Assembly (NCBI GenBank): GCA_002293845.1
Contig: DBEA01000013.1
Span: 1-14,929, forward strand
Length of the DNA: 14,929 nucleotides
Direction: 5' to 3'
DNA from: Patescibacteria group bacterium UBA918
GTDB lineage: Bacteria; Patescibacteriota; Minisyncoccia; Phycocordibacterales; UBA918
The notes under the pieces are model-generated. The model ran no database searches. It saw nothing but the letters and a program-made list of their open reading frames with translations, and was not told the DNA's origin. The position numbers and the translations under genes are program-made. Below are positions 8,058 through 14,302 of the stretch, in pieces (position 1 is the first letter of the stretch; each line of letters opens with the position of its first letter).

Positions 8058-8407
8058 ATTTTTAGATCGTCGATGGCCTGGTCGAGAGACTTAGGCTCGC
8101 TCGGCATCGAGTCGTTGCCGTTAGGCTCCATGGCGGATGCCATTTCCCGAGAGACGCGACCTCCTTCTGGCTCATTGATCTTGAGGTTCACACGAGCGTC
8201 ATGCTTCATACCGACTACTCGGAGCAGGGTACGAATCGCTTTGGCGGTGTTACCGGATCGGCCGATGATCTTGCCCATGTCTTCCGCGTGCACGTCGAGA
8301 GTGAGAAGCACTCCCATTTCGTCCACGGTCCTATTGGTCTTCACTGCCTCCGGATGGTCGACCAGTGCCTTCACGAGCATCTCTAAAAATTGCTGGTCTT
8401 CTTGCAT
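8054..8407 (-). CDS. khpA: KH-domain RNA-binding protein KhpA (YlqC family)
   Basis: A small RNA-binding protein of the type encoded next to rpsP in many bacteria; the family binds structured RNA and is linked to cell division and sRNA function in Gram-positives. The 117-aa product has a single type-II KH domain at about residues 5-78. The GXXG loop is GRSG at 49-52, inside GKIIGRSGNTAKAIRTLLR. A roughly 40-residue C-terminal tail (from about 79), rich in Glu, Ser, Pro and Asn, looks disordered and is longer than the usual 75-80 aa family form. The ATG at 8405-8407 has no Shine-Dalgarno. It lies 165 nt downstream of rpsP and may have its own promoter. Confidence 0.92.
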   Translation of the reverse strand: MQEDQQFLEMLVKALVDHPEAVKTNRTVDEMGVLLTLDVHAEDMGKIIGRSGNTAKAIRTLLRVVGMKHDARVNLKINEPEGGRVSREMASAMEPNGNDSMPSEPKSLDQAIDDLKI

Positions 8408-8462
8408 ATCTTGAATTGGTTAGTCGGTAGTAAGTGCTTCCGGTATGCCGGTTGCTCCCATT

Positions 8463-8490
8463 ATGTTAGCAGTCACGAAACAAAGCGCAA
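8463..8490 (-). promoter_or_regulatory. Possible khpA promoter
   Basis: On the minus strand TTGCGC (plus 8485-8490) is followed after 16 nt by TAACAT (plus 8463-8468), with an extended -10 TG one base before it. This would start a transcript about 48 nt before the khpA ATG. The -35 matches consensus at only three positions, so this is a candidate only. Confidence 0.35.
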
Positions 8491-8544
8491 TCTGGCGATG
8501 TGAGTATTTCTCTCGATATGGTCGATGCTATCGAAAGCGTTTTT

Positions 8545-8567
8545 GATCGACCCGAGAGGGGCCGATC
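8545..8567 (-). other. Hairpin after rpsP
   Basis: A 9-bp stem (one G-U pair in the minus RNA) with a 5-nt loop begins 5 nt after the rpsP stop. On the minus strand it is followed by five A, not U, so it does not look like an intrinsic terminator. It could protect the rpsP 3' end or mark a processing point between rpsP and khpA. The rest of the 165-nt gap shows only short, weak stems. Confidence 0.4.
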
Positions 8568-8572
8568 ACAGA

Positions 8573-9013
8573 CTAGGTGGCCGGAGTCTCCTCTTTGCTC
8601 TCTTCCTCGCTAGTGGGAGTCTCTTCTATCGGAGCGGTCTCCTCGGCCGGGGTGGTAGCAGCTTCGGCTTCAGCCTTAGCGGCCGCTTCCGCGGCGGCCT
8701 TAGCTTCGGCTTCGGCCTTCAACTTTTCTTCGTCGATGATGGGCGACTTCTTGGGAAGGACGTTGATCTTCTTGCCCTCGATGATCTTATTGGTGATCAA
8801 AAGGTTATGCACGGTCGGAGAGACCTGTACTCCTTTCTTGATCCAGTCCTTGGCGCGCTCGCCATCGATGCTGAAAACATTGCTCTTGGCGCTGTAAGAG
8901 CCGAGGTTGTCGACGTTGTTGCCGCTTTTGGGGCCGGAGCGAGAATCGATGACCACCACTCGGTAAGAGGGGTCATTCTTGCGGCCGACGCGCTGTAGTC
9001 TCATCTTTAACAT
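8573..9013 (-). CDS. rpsP: 30S ribosomal protein bS16 with long acidic tail
   Basis: A small-subunit ribosomal protein that binds 16S rRNA during 30S assembly. The bS16 core is clear in residues 1-85: MLKMRLQRVGRKNDPSYRVV at the start, then NLGSYSA near 36-42 and WIKKGVQVSPTVHNLL around 57-72. The core is followed by a tail of about 50 residues (95-146). It opens with an Ala/Lys/Glu helix-prone stretch and ends Glu/Thr/Pro-rich. The product is 146 aa against about 80-90 for typical bS16. The ATG at 9011-9013 is supported by alignment to the family start. It lies only about 8 nt after the predicted transcript start, with no room for a Shine-Dalgarno. It is the first gene of the rpsP-khpA-trmD cluster. 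Confidence 0.96.
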   Translation of the reverse strand: MLKMRLQRVGRKNDPSYRVVVIDSRSGPKSGNNVDNLGSYSAKSNVFSIDGERAKDWIKKGVQVSPTVHNLLITNKIIEGKKINVLPKKSPIIDEEKLKAEAEAKAAAEAAAKAEAEAATTPAEETAPIEETPTSEEESKEETPAT

Positions 9014-9028
9014 AAATGCAGTGGCGTT

Positions 9029-9056
9029 AAGATAACAGATTAGCGTTAAATGTCAA
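9029..9056 (-). promoter_or_regulatory. Promoter of the rpsP operon
   Basis: On the minus strand a perfect -35 TTGACA (plus 9051-9056) is separated by 16 nt from TATCTT (plus 9029-9034), with an extended -10 TG one base upstream. Transcription should start near 9021-9022, leaving a leader of about 8 nt before the rpsP ATG. GCGTTAA occurs twice on the plus strand (9024-9030 and 9043-9049), overlapping the -10 and the spacer; this could be an operator. Confidence 0.75.
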
Positions 9057-9083
9057 CTTGTGTTACGCTACGCCCAAATAATC

Positions 9084-11063
9084 ATGTCAAATACAGCTAA
9101 TTTGGAGGGTATCATCATGGTGCGCGGCAAGGGCACCGGATTCGTCGCTTTGCCGGGTTTTGAGGAGGATGTGATCATCGAGAATGGTAACTTGGGTTTC
9201 GCCCTCGACGGCGACCTGGTGGAGGTCGAACTCCTTAAAGAAGTTTCCGGGAAGCGTCGCGAAGGCAAGGTCGTTAGAGTCGTCGAACCTGCACGGGTGG
9301 AATTCGTCGGCACGGTCAAGGACCGTTCGATCGAGACCGCGGCCATCTCCAATCACTACCTGCGCGAGCAGGCGGCTCGAAAGAACCGTTATTATCTCCA
9401 GCCCGATAGTCGGCGCGTGCACGTGAAGATAGCGCTCCAAGACGACGCCGCCCAACATGTCGGCATGAAAGTGGTCGCCAAGATCGTCAAATGGAGCGAT
9501 CCCGCGATGGAGCCTTTGGGTGCCGTCACCGAGACGATCGGTAAGGCCGGAGATCATGAGACCGAGATGCAAGCGATTATTCGTGGTGGTGGTTTTTCAC
9601 AAAACTTCCCTCCCCAGGTATCGCAAGCGGCCAAGGCTTTATATGATACCAAAGACGACATTTTCAAAGACGCGCTTAATGACTCCAAACGTCATGACAT
9701 GCGCGAGGTCACGACCTTCACAATCGACCCGAAGGACGCCAAGGACTTCGACGACGCCCTTTCATTTAAAAAGTTGGAGAATGGGCACGTGGAAATAGGA
9801 GTTCATATCGCCGACGTATCGCATTATGTCCGCGAAGGTGACGAAATAGACGCAGAGGCGATGGAACGAGGCACTTCCATCTATTTGGTGGATCGCGTGA
9901 TCCCGATGTTACCTGAAGTTTTATCCAATGATCTTTGTTCGCTTAGACCGAACGAAGACCGACTGGCTTTTTCGGCCGTTTTCACACTTGATCGAGATGC
10001 CAACGTTGTCGCCGAGTGGTATGGACAGACCGTCATTCATTCCGATCGTCGTTTCACTTACGAAGAGGCGCAAGAAGTCATAGACAAAGGCGCGGGCGAT
10101 TTTCACGACGAGCTGGCCGAGATGATGGCCTTGTCTCGTGTCATCAGAAAGCGCCGTTTCGAGGAGGGCGCCATCGCCTTCGAACAGCCGGAGGTCAAAT
10201 TCGAACTCGATGACAAAGGTGTGCCGATCCGCGCCTACGTCAAACACCGCACCGAGACCATGATGATGATCGAGGATTACATGCTTTTGGCGAACCAGAG
10301 CGTGGCCACTTACATCTATAAACTGTCGCAGGATAACGGCCGCGACGCCGCCTTCATCTATCGCGTGCACGACCTCCCCGATCCGGAAAAGATCGAGGAC
10401 CTCGCTACATTCATCAGGGCGCTAGGTTACGAATTCCGCACCGATAAAGGTGCCGTCAAAGCGCGCGACATCAATAAACTACTGAAGGACATCGAGGGTA
10501 AGCCTGAGGAGGCGCTCATCAAGACCGCCACCATTCGTTCGATGGCCAAGGCTGTTTACTCCACTAAGAACATCGGCCATTTCGGTTTGGCTTTCAAGTT
10601 CTATACCCACTTCACTTCCCCGATCAGACGTTATCCGGACTTGATGGCACATAGATTGTTGCGCCGACATCTCGATGGTTCCACTATCGCCGGTCAGGAG
10701 ATCGCCCGTTTTGAAAAAATGTCCGTTCAATCTTCAGAGCGCGAAATGGAAGCGGTACGCGCCGAGCGCGACAGCATCAAGTACAAGCAGGTGGAGTTTA
10801 TGGCGCCGAAGCTGGGTCAGGAGTTTACCGGTATCATTTCCGGTGTTTCGGACTGGGGTATCTACGTCGAGGAAAAAGAATCGAAGTCTGAGGGTATGGT
10901 ACGCCTTTCTTCCATTCGTGGTGACTATTATGAACACTTGGCCTCCGCCTACACCATTAAGGGTCAGCGTACCGGCAAGACCTATCGTCTGGGTGACGAG
11001 GTGAGATTCAAGGTGGTCGGAGCCAATCTCGAGGAAAAGCAGTTGGACTACCAGCTAGTGTAG
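9084..11063 (+). CDS. rnr: Ribonuclease R (RNase II/RNB family exoribonuclease)
   Basis: A processive 3'-to-5' exoribonuclease that degrades structured RNA, including rRNA and mRNA fragments. From the ATG at 9084 it is 659 aa. Cold-shock/OB domains occupy about the first 190 residues (KGTGFVALPGFEEDV near the start). The RNB catalytic domain carries TIDPKDAKDFDDA with all four metal-binding aspartates (D215, D221, D223, D224). The conserved HFGLAFKFYTHFTSPIRRYP is at 499-518, and a C-terminal S1 domain runs from about 577. The N-terminal helix-turn-helix and the Lys-rich tail of E. coli RNase R (813 aa) are absent. Start choice: a GTG at 9060 is possible. An ATG at 9117 has a good GGAGG 7 nt upstream, but starting there would cut the first strand of the OB fold (LEGIIMVRG), so 9084 is preferred. 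It is divergent from rpsP. Confidence 0.96.
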   Translation: MSNTANLEGIIMVRGKGTGFVALPGFEEDVIIENGNLGFALDGDLVEVELLKEVSGKRREGKVVRVVEPARVEFVGTVKDRSIETAAISNHYLREQAARKNRYYLQPDSRRVHVKIALQDDAAQHVGMKVVAKIVKWSDPAMEPLGAVTETIGKAGDHETEMQAIIRGGGFSQNFPPQVSQAAKALYDTKDDIFKDALNDSKRHDMREVTTFTIDPKDAKDFDDALSFKKLENGHVEIGVHIADVSHYVREGDEIDAEAMERGTSIYLVDRVIPMLPEVLSNDLCSLRPNEDRLAFSAVFTLDRDANVVAEWYGQTVIHSDRRFTYEEAQEVIDKGAGDFHDELAEMMALSRVIRKRRFEEGAIAFEQPEVKFELDDKGVPIRAYVKHRTETMMMIEDYMLLANQSVATYIYKLSQDNGRDAAFIYRVHDLPDPEKIEDLATFIRALGYEFRTDKGAVKARDINKLLKDIEGKPEEALIKTATIRSMAKAVYSTKNIGHFGLAFKFYTHFTSPIRRYPDLMAHRLLRRHLDGSTIAGQEIARFEKMSVQSSEREMEAVRAERDSIKYKQVEFMAPKLGQEFTGIISGVSDWGIYVEEKESKSEGMVRLSSIRGDYYEHLASAYTIKGQRTGKTYRLGDEVRFKVVGANLEEKQLDYQLV

Positions 11064-11080
11064 GATCGTTGGAAAGTTTG

Positions 11081-11113
11081 TAAAAGAAAAACCGGCGCGT
11101 GGGACGCGCCGGT
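11081..11113 (-). terminator. Intrinsic terminator of the small minus-strand gene
   Basis: A 9-bp GC-rich perfect stem (11091-11099 against 11105-11113) with a 5-nt loop. On the minus strand it is followed directly by TTTTTCTTTT, a classic U-tract. It lies 21 nt past the stop of the gene at 11135-11542. In the rnr direction the stem is preceded by the A-run and followed by CTTG, so it would terminate plus-strand transcription only weakly. Confidence 0.9.
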
Positions 11114-11134
11114 CTTGAAATTGCAGTTGGGCGA

Positions 11135-11542
11135 TCAGCGAAGCCGTTCGAACAGCCAGTTGCCGCTGACGATGACCGCGACCTCTTCTCGCATGTAGGT
11201 GAGGATGATCTGGTCGAGGATGCGCTCGTTGAAGCCTACGTCGCAGAGTTTTCCGATGCCGAAAAGTAACGAGAACGGGATCGGCACGCTTTTCTTCCGC
11301 TTCTGGCCGACGAGAGACATCATGTTGGCTATCGGGATGAGGAGAAGTGTGTCATGCTTCCGGGGGATCGACAGGATCGTCCCCACGGCGATGTCTTCTC
11401 GCTGGATCTTGTAGAGGCGCGCGTCCCTGATCTTCAGTTTGCGCGTCTTGAGGATTCCCGCGATGGCCTTCAGGTCAGACCTCTTGGTGGTCTCGCGACC
11501 ACCTTGGAGAGAGCCCGGTTCTGCGTATGGTTTGACGTACAA
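11135..11542 (-). CDS. Hypothetical protein (135 aa, TTG start)
   Basis: I do not recognise this protein. It is basic, with no signal peptide or clear transmembrane helix. A disordered-looking N-terminus (about 1-20) is followed by an alpha/beta-like body containing GTILSIPRKHDTLLLIPIAN (54-73) and a hydrophobic-charged C-terminal half. There are no Cys clusters or nuclease-like motifs. The TTG start at 11540-11542 is chosen because AGGAGG lies 6 nt upstream and no ATG or GTG gives a fuller frame. The gene is a self-contained unit: consensus promoter, strong ribosome-binding site, terminator with a U-tract. That makes it convincing as a real gene. It diverges from the small gene at 11665 and converges on rnr. 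Confidence 0.8.
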   Translation of the reverse strand: MYVKPYAEPGSLQGGRETTKRSDLKAIAGILKTRKLKIRDARLYKIQREDIAVGTILSIPRKHDTLLLIPIANMMSLVGQKRKKSVPIPFSLLFGIGKLCDVGFNERILDQIILTYMREEVAVIVSGNWLFERLR

Positions 11543-11547
11543 GTATA

Positions 11548-11554
11548 ACCTCCT
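11548..11554 (-). promoter_or_regulatory. Strong Shine-Dalgarno that decides a TTG start
   Basis: On the minus strand AGGAGGT lies 5-6 nt before the TTG at 11540-11542. It is one of the few strong ribosome-binding sites in the window and is the reason for assigning the rare TTG start. Confidence 0.85.
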
Positions 11555-11577
11555 GGTGGTGTGAACTTAACTTTATA

Positions 11578-11606
11578 AGTGTAGCATAAATTAACTCTTT
11601 TGTCAA
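11578..11606 (-). promoter_or_regulatory. Consensus promoter of the 135-aa gene
   Basis: On the minus strand TTGACA (plus 11601-11606), a 17-nt spacer, then TACACT (plus 11578-11583) with an extended -10 TG one base before it. The transcript should start near 11571, giving a leader of about 28 nt that contains the AGGAGGT site. This is the best-matched promoter in the window. No equally clear promoter was found for the divergent plus-strand gene. Confidence 0.85.
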
Positions 11607-11646
11607 TCATCGAAACTTTTACTTTCTTGATATTGTTTAATAGGAA

Positions 11647-11660
11647 AGAAAGGAGGTGAT
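11647..11660 (+). promoter_or_regulatory. Full-length Shine-Dalgarno (14 nt)
   Basis: AGAAAGGAGGTGAT is the exact complement of 14 nt of the canonical bacterial 16S rRNA 3' end. The GGAGG core is 8 nt before the ATG at 11665. So extensive a match is unusual anywhere, and more so beside core genes that show no Shine-Dalgarno. Confidence 0.9.
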
Positions 11661-11664
11661 GTAA

Positions 11665-11946
11665 ATGCGCAAGTTGGATGTTGTGTTGAGTGGCAGTGAT
11701 TCTGTGGCCCTGAGCCGGGAGTCGATGCGACTTCAGCAGGCGTTTGTCGATGCCGGCTACGCTTTTGAGATCAACTACCAACACGGTCGCTTCGCTCAAT
11801 TCTTCGTTGAGGTCAACTGTTGCGCCGAGCATTTCGAAGCGGCGTTACGTAAGTTGGCATTTAGCGTTGAAGTGAGAGAGGATGTACTTCAAGCAACAAA
11901 AATGGAGGAATGTCATGACTGCCAAACCATATCGGTGGCACAATGA
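11665..11946 (+). CDS. Hypothetical small protein (93 aa)
   Basis: I do not recognise this protein. The 93-aa sequence suggests a small alpha/beta fold: a first strand (KLDVVLSG, 3-10), a helix (about 16-30), two strands (GYAFEINYQ and GRFAQFFVEVN) and a second helix (about 54-66). It has a CC pair at 52-53 and a C-terminal CxxC (C83, C86) that could bind metal or form disulfides. The start is firmly supported by the 14-nt Shine-Dalgarno at 11647-11660. It diverges from the 135-aa gene with a 122-nt gap and converges on smc. A GGAGG near its 3' end precedes another possible start at 11915. Confidence 0.75.
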   Translation: MRKLDVVLSGSDSVALSRESMRLQQAFVDAGYAFEINYQHGRFAQFFVEVNCCAEHFEAALRKLAFSVEVREDVLQATKMEECHDCQTISVAQ

Positions 11947-12094
11947 CAACAGCCCGGAAACGACGTCTTGTTTTCAACACAAGTACGCACGTCCGGGCTT
12001 CGTCGCCTCCGGCTACTTCGCGACCGCTAGAGCGTCGGTGAGCTTGACCGATAACAACTTAGACACACCATCGCCACCCATAGTGACTCCATAG
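11915..12094 (+). CDS. Possible small overlapping ORF (59 aa)
   Basis: An ATG at 11915 is preceded by GGAGG (11904-11908) with 6-nt spacing. It overlaps the end of the 93-aa gene by 32 nt in another frame, an arrangement typical of translational coupling. The frame runs 82 nt into the 3' end of smc on the opposite strand and spans the hairpin at 11951-11999, so the downstream half may be chance. The first part (MTAKPYRWHNDNSPETT) matches nothing I know. The ribosome-binding site is the only positive evidence. Confidence 0.3.
   Translation: MTAKPYRWHNDNSPETTSCFQHKYARPGFVASGYFATARASVSLTDNNLDTPSPPIVTP
11951..11999. terminator. Long two-part hairpin between convergent genes
   Basis: The arms AGCCCGGA (11951-11958) and TCCGGGCT (11992-11999) are perfect complements. 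Inside them a second stem pairs 11964-11971 with 11979-11987 (8 bp, one bulge, 7-nt loop). The structure begins 13 nt past the smc stop on the minus strand and just past the 93-aa gene on the plus strand, so a shared terminator or 3'-end structure is plausible. Neither strand has a U-tract after it, so intrinsic termination is not certain. Confidence 0.45.
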
Positions 12095-14289
12095 AGAATG
12101 CCGGCGCGGGACATGGTCTCGCGATTGTGCGTAATTAAAATAAGTTGCGATCTTTTGGCCAAAGCTTCGATGATGTCTCCATAACGACGGCTATTGGCTT
12201 CGTCGAGAGCCGCGTCGGTCTCGTCCAGAATAACGAATAGAGGCGGATTAACCTGACTCATGGCGAAAATGAGCGCGATCGAAGTGAGCGCGCGCTCGCC
12301 GCCCGAGAGCATGTCGAGCCCTTTCACGCGTTTGTTTGGTAACTTGACCCCTATCTCGATGCCGTTTTCCGCCTTCTCGGCTACGATCGACTCCTCCGAT
12401 TCAGCGACCTCCTCGGCCTCGTTCTCGCTCGCGCGCTTACGCTTATCGATTTTCACCTTAGTAAGCTCTGCCGAGCCACCGCCGAACATCAGCACGAAGA
12501 ACTTGTTGAATTCCAAACTGATCTTGTCGATGCCGCTGCCGAAACGTTCCTCGAGTTCGCCACCAAGTTCGTCTATAAGCTCTTCTAGTTTTTCCACCGA
12601 GGCTGAGAGGTCGGATAGTTCGTGAGCCAAGAAATCATCACGCTCTTTAACGGTCTTATACTCGTTTTCCAATTCAACGTTCGCACCACCGAATTCCTCC
12701 AGGCGGATCTTTAATTTCTCAAGCTGGCGACGCCTTTCTATCTGTTTCGACCGGTCCTCATCTGCGATCTCGGAAGCACTAAGACCTCTGCCATTCTCTA
12801 CGACGTCGAACGTGAGATAGTCGGTGGCGGCGCGACCGATCAAAACGACCGCTTCCTGCAATTCCCGTTTGAAATCTTCCTGATCACGGTCATAGGTGTG
12901 TCGCTCGATCTCTAATCGGCTAAGTTCTCCCTCGATCTCACGGCGTTCATTAACCAAACGGAAGACCTCGCGCTCGGCCTCTCGGCTGTCACTTTGGTCG
13001 ACCTCAATGTCGTGCTGTATCTGGCGGTAAGCGGTGTCCGCCGCTGTCTCTGCCGTCTCGGCCAAGCGCAACCGCTCCGTCAGTGCCGCGCGCCGGCCGG
13101 CCAGCGCTTTCTGTTCCCTCTCGAATTCCCCGAGTTCATCCTCCGCTTTGTCAGCGGTCGCGCGATTAAGGAATTGACGTAAGGCTCTAACGGCGTCTTG
13201 CAAGGAGCGGCGCATCAGACCGACGTCGTCGCTCACTGCCGCTCTTTCGACCTCCCTCTCGATCGACATGACTACCTTCTCCAATTCAGCGGCGGACACG
13301 GTTCCGGAATCGATCACGGACCGTACGGACCGCTTTTGATTTATTTGTCGTTCTAAGAAAGTCAGTTGTCCTTCGAGAGTACCGACCTCCCGTAATAGAT
13401 CCTGTCGCTCTTGACGTCTGGCGGCCAATTGTCTCTCGGCCTCCACGAGTTTATCGCGCTCTTTTTCATGCTCCTTCGACTCCAATACGGTCCTGGCTCT
13501 CGTGAGCGCGGTCTCGATCTCAGTAAGTTTGGCATTGAGGGGTTTTGCCACTGAGTTCATCCTCTCTACCCAATTTTTCAAATAGGTGTCTTCGCGTTTG
13601 AGATATTCGGCGTAAAGTGATTTAAGACGATCGCGTTCTTCCGCGGCACGTTCGAGTTTCTTGACCTGCTTCTCGAGGAAACGCAAGTGCGGAGCGACTT
13701 CGCGCCGTAGGCTCTCGACCTTGGCGATGTTCTCTTTGGTCTTTTCGAGTTTCTTTTCGGCTTCAGTCTTCTTGAGTTGAAAAACCTTTAGACCGAGGGC
13801 ATCTTCGATCATTTCCCGCCGTTCTTTCGGAGTGGCAGAAAGGATACGATCGGCCTCACCCTGCGAGATTATATGATGTCCAGATGGACCGATGTTGGCT
13901 GCGGCCAGTACCTCCTGGACGTCTTTGAGCCGCACTCTACTGCCATTGATAAGGTATTCGTTCTCGCCATCGCGATTGACCACGCGCTCGAGAACGATCT
14001 CGTCGAAATCCACCGGAAACACTCGCTTAGCGTTATCTAGTGTGACGGACACGGACGCACGGTTCCCTCGACTAACCTGATCGGAGCCGCCCCAGATCAT
14101 GTCCTCACCCTTCTTGCCGCGCATCTTAGAGGGAGATTGTTCACCTAAAACGAAACGGAACGACTCGGCCACATTCGACTTACCTGAGCCGTTCGGTCCG
14201 ACGATGCCGGTGATGGGAGACGAAAACTCCAGCTCGCCTTTTTTGGCGAATGATTTGAAACCGTTGATGGTCAGGTGCTTGAGGTACAT
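12013..14289 (-). CDS. smc: Short SMC-like chromosome segregation ATPase
   Basis: An ATPase of the structural-maintenance-of-chromosomes family, which organises and segregates the nucleoid. The N-terminal head has Walker A GPNGSGKSN (31-39) and the Q-loop glutamine at 51. The C-terminal head has signature LSGGERALTS (661-670), Walker B VILDE (686-690), D-loop AALDEAN (693-699) and an H-loop histidine at 721. Coiled coil is predicted by eye at about 160-320, 385-480 and 510-590. The product is 758 aa against about 1150-1190 for bacterial SMC. No hinge-domain sequence is visible; only a short region near 322-385 (SGTVSAAELEKVV...) interrupts the coil. An acidic insert lies at 617-643. Walker B has DETDAALDEAN where most have DEVDAALD. 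The ATG at 14287-14289 is 13 nt after the pilin stop, with only a weak AAAGG touching it. RecN/Rad50-like proteins are less likely: there is no CxxC hook. Confidence 0.9.
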   Translation of the reverse strand: MYLKHLTINGFKSFAKKGELEFSSPITGIVGPNGSGKSNVAESFRFVLGEQSPSKMRGKKGEDMIWGGSDQVSRGNRASVSVTLDNAKRVFPVDFDEIVLERVVNRDGENEYLINGSRVRLKDVQEVLAAANIGPSGHHIISQGEADRILSATPKERREMIEDALGLKVFQLKKTEAEKKLEKTKENIAKVESLRREVAPHLRFLEKQVKKLERAAEERDRLKSLYAEYLKREDTYLKNWVERMNSVAKPLNAKLTEIETALTRARTVLESKEHEKERDKLVEAERQLAARRQERQDLLREVGTLEGQLTFLERQINQKRSVRSVIDSGTVSAAELEKVVMSIEREVERAAVSDDVGLMRRSLQDAVRALRQFLNRATADKAEDELGEFEREQKALAGRRAALTERLRLAETAETAADTAYRQIQHDIEVDQSDSREAEREVFRLVNERREIEGELSRLEIERHTYDRDQEDFKRELQEAVVLIGRAATDYLTFDVVENGRGLSASEIADEDRSKQIERRRQLEKLKIRLEEFGGANVELENEYKTVKERDDFLAHELSDLSASVEKLEELIDELGGELEERFGSGIDKISLEFNKFFVLMFGGGSAELTKVKIDKRKRASENEAEEVAESEESIVAEKAENGIEIGVKLPNKRVKGLDMLSGGERALTSIALIFAMSQVNPPLFVILDETDAALDEANSRRYGDIIEALAKRSQLILITHNRETMSRAGILYGVTMGGDGVSKLLSVKLTDALAVAK

Positions 14290-14302
14290 CCTTTGAGAGC
14301 GG

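Noticed and set aside
8545..8567. Intrinsic terminator after rpsP
   Set aside because: A stem is present, but the minus strand continues with A5 instead of U, so it was kept only as a hairpin.
9060..9083. GTG start adding 8 residues to RNase R
   Set aside because: The ATG at 9084 already includes the full OB-fold start, and the GTG lies next to the rpsP -35 with no ribosome-binding site.
11470..11832. 120-aa minus-strand frame spanning the divergent intergenic region
   Set aside because: It overlaps the promoter, the ribosome-binding site and parts of both small genes, has no good start signal, and its sequence is the antisense of the 93-aa gene.
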